From Aldehydirespirator sp965200005 (GTDB taxonomy: Bacteria; Actinomycetota; Acidimicrobiia; Acidimicrobiales; Aldehydirespiratoraceae), in assembly GCA_965200005.1 (NCBI GenBank), contig OZ241331.1, positions 1,984,001 to 2,048,000 of the forward strand: a stretch of DNA of 64,000 nt, in the 5' to 3' direction. The notes under the pieces were generated by a model, which was not told the DNA's origin, did no database searches, and saw nothing but the letters and a program-made list of their open reading frames with translations. Both the position numbers and the translations under genes were made by a program. This document shows, one piece after another, positions 63,162 to 64,000 of the stretch (its first letter is position 1; the number at the start of each line of letters is the position of its first letter).

Positions 63162-64000
63162 GGGTGGAACTATCGGCGTTGGCGAAACGATCCCGCAGCA
63201 CACGGCGCAGTAACTTGCCGGTGTCGTTGTAGGGCAGTTCGTCAACGAAGTAGATGTCCCGTGGGGTGCGACTGGAACGCAGTCGCGAGGTGACCAGATC
63301 TCGCAACTCAGAAGCCTCAGGAGCGGGCTGTCTTGTCACGACAGCTAGCGCGACTTCCTCGCCCCACTCAATGCTTGGAACTCCAAATGCCGCGACATCG
63401 GCCACGCCTGGATGAGCAATGACAACGTCTTCGATCTCGCCGGGAGACATGTTCTCGCCACCACGGATGATGAGATCGTCATTGCGGCCCAGCAGCCACA
63501 CGTACCCGTCGCCGTCTATGCGACCGCCGTCGCGCGTGTGGAACCAGCCATCTGAGTCGAGTTGAGAGCCGCTTTCGAGGTACTCGCCTGAGACATGTTC
63601 GCCACGCACCCAGATCTCACCGGCCACGCCCGTTGGTACTTCGCTTCCATCGGTGTCACGCACCGAAACTTCAACCGTAGGAAGGGGCCGACCAACTGAT
63701 GACAATCTGGAACGCACTTTGGGATCATCGGATGCAAGTGCCTGACGGTGCTCTTCGGGACTCAACAGGCAGACAGTGGAACTTGTCTCTGTGAGGCCGT
63801 AAGCGTGAGCGAAACCGGCTTCGGGGAACAACTCCAGAGCTCGCTCAACCACCCCAAGGTGTGACTTGCCGCCCCCATATGCGATGGCTCGCACCCCGGG
63901 CAACGTCTCACCACGACGCTTGAGCGCATCCGTTATGCGAGCCAACATCGTGGGCACGAGCATGGCGTGCGTCACGCTCTCGGCTTGGGCCAGGTCGATC
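63154..64000 (-). CDS. Acyl-CoA synthetase (AMP-binding), 5' end outside the window
   Basis: The C-terminal part of an ANL-family ligase, at least 280 residues: THAMLVPTMLARI, YGLTETSS, GRPLPTVEVSVRDTDG, TRDGGRIDGDGYVWLLGR, IRGGENMSPGEIE and the catalytic-lysine end PYNDTGKLLRRVLRDR. The frame is open through 64000, so the gene begins beyond the window; the ATG at 63975 is internal. It overlaps the crotonase gene by 8 bases and would supply the acyl-CoA. Confidence 0.9.
   Translation of the reverse strand, partial: IDLAQAESVTHAMLVPTMLARITDALKRRGETLPGVRAIAYGGGKSHLGVVERALELFPEAGFAHAYGLTETSSTVCLLSPEEHRQALASDDPKVRSRLSSVGRPLPTVEVSVRDTDGSEVPTGVAGEIWVRGEHVSGEYLESGSQLDSDGWFHTRDGGRIDGDGYVWLLGRNDDLIIRGGENMSPGEIEDVVIAHPGVADVAAFGVPSIEWGEEVALAVVTRQPAPEASELRDLVTSRLRSSRTPRDIYFVDELPYNDTGKLLRRVLRDRFANADSSTRG

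Noticed and set aside
62602..63213. 203-residue plus-strand frame over the crotonase gene
   Set aside because: Antisense shadow, Ser/Arg/Thr-rich, no family features.

Overview
The window looks like chromosomal DNA of a high-GC actinobacterium, probably Acidimicrobiia-like. This is inferred from gene content: fused-type KorA/KorB as in mycobacteria, a luciferase-like (LLM) F420-type oxidoreductase, two PPOX/F420-type flavin proteins, many GTG/TTG starts, and core genes (valS, rsgA) sitting among acyl-CoA and amidohydrolase catabolic genes. I found no rRNA, tRNA, CRISPR array, phage genes or replication origin.

Layout. 0-1.35 kb: a decayed IS3-family element joining two unrelated truncated genes, an SDR dehydrogenase on the left and a secreted neocarzinostatin-like protein with a Thr/Ala/Pro stalk on the right. 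2-6.1 kb: an FG-GAP lipoprotein, then a minus-strand operon of FAD monooxygenase (broken by an in-frame TAG), cysteine hydrolase and Asp/Glu-racemase/maleate-isomerase-like protein, resembling the lower nicotinate (maleamate) route. 6.3-12.8 kb: plus-strand central-carbon genes (HMG-CoA lyase-like, class I aldolase, KorA/KorB, rhamnonate-dehydratase-like enolase). 12.8-16.7 kb: minus-strand UbiD decarboxylase, metal amidohydrolase, SDR and PPOX protein. 16.7-26.5 kb: a complete peptide/opine-type ABC importer, with its second ATPase placed apart on the opposite strand beside an aminotransferase, plus an amidohydrolase, an alpha/beta hydrolase and an N-terminal-nucleophile hydrolase. 26.5-30.5 kb: an accessory stretch with unknown small genes, a CocE/NonD hydrolase and two copies of a 29-bp direct repeat.

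30.5-37.4 kb is the most distinctive operon: PPOX flavoprotein, aminotransferase, M20 amidohydrolase/peptidase, RraA-like aldolase, a free-standing lipoyl domain, an SDR and a fused E1-alpha/beta 2-oxoacid dehydrogenase, with no E2 or E3 gene. It could free an amino acid from a conjugate, transaminate it and oxidise or cleave the oxoacid. 37.4-42 kb: a bicupin, two coupled secreted proteins (one frameshifted), a DUF2442 protein, a LuxR-type HTH regulator and a lone prepilin-peptidase-like membrane protein. 42-48.9 kb: a purine-type operon (fused Fe-S/Mo xanthine-dehydrogenase-like enzyme, SsnA-like hydrolase, LLM oxidoreductase, 8-oxoguanine-deaminase-like enzyme, phosphoribosyltransferase). 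49-59 kb: two paralogous membrane-anchored sulfite-oxidase-fold molybdoproteins flanking rsgA, valS (with an in-frame duplicated insert) and an acyl-CoA synthetase. 59-64 kb: a frameshifted lipoprotein, an unknown protein, an acyl-CoA dehydrogenase, a membrane protein, a crotonase-family protein and an acyl-CoA synthetase running off the end.

Several genes carry single lesions (frameshifts near 817, 38770 and 59236; a TAG at 4639). Either gene decay or consensus errors could explain these, and the read data should be checked.
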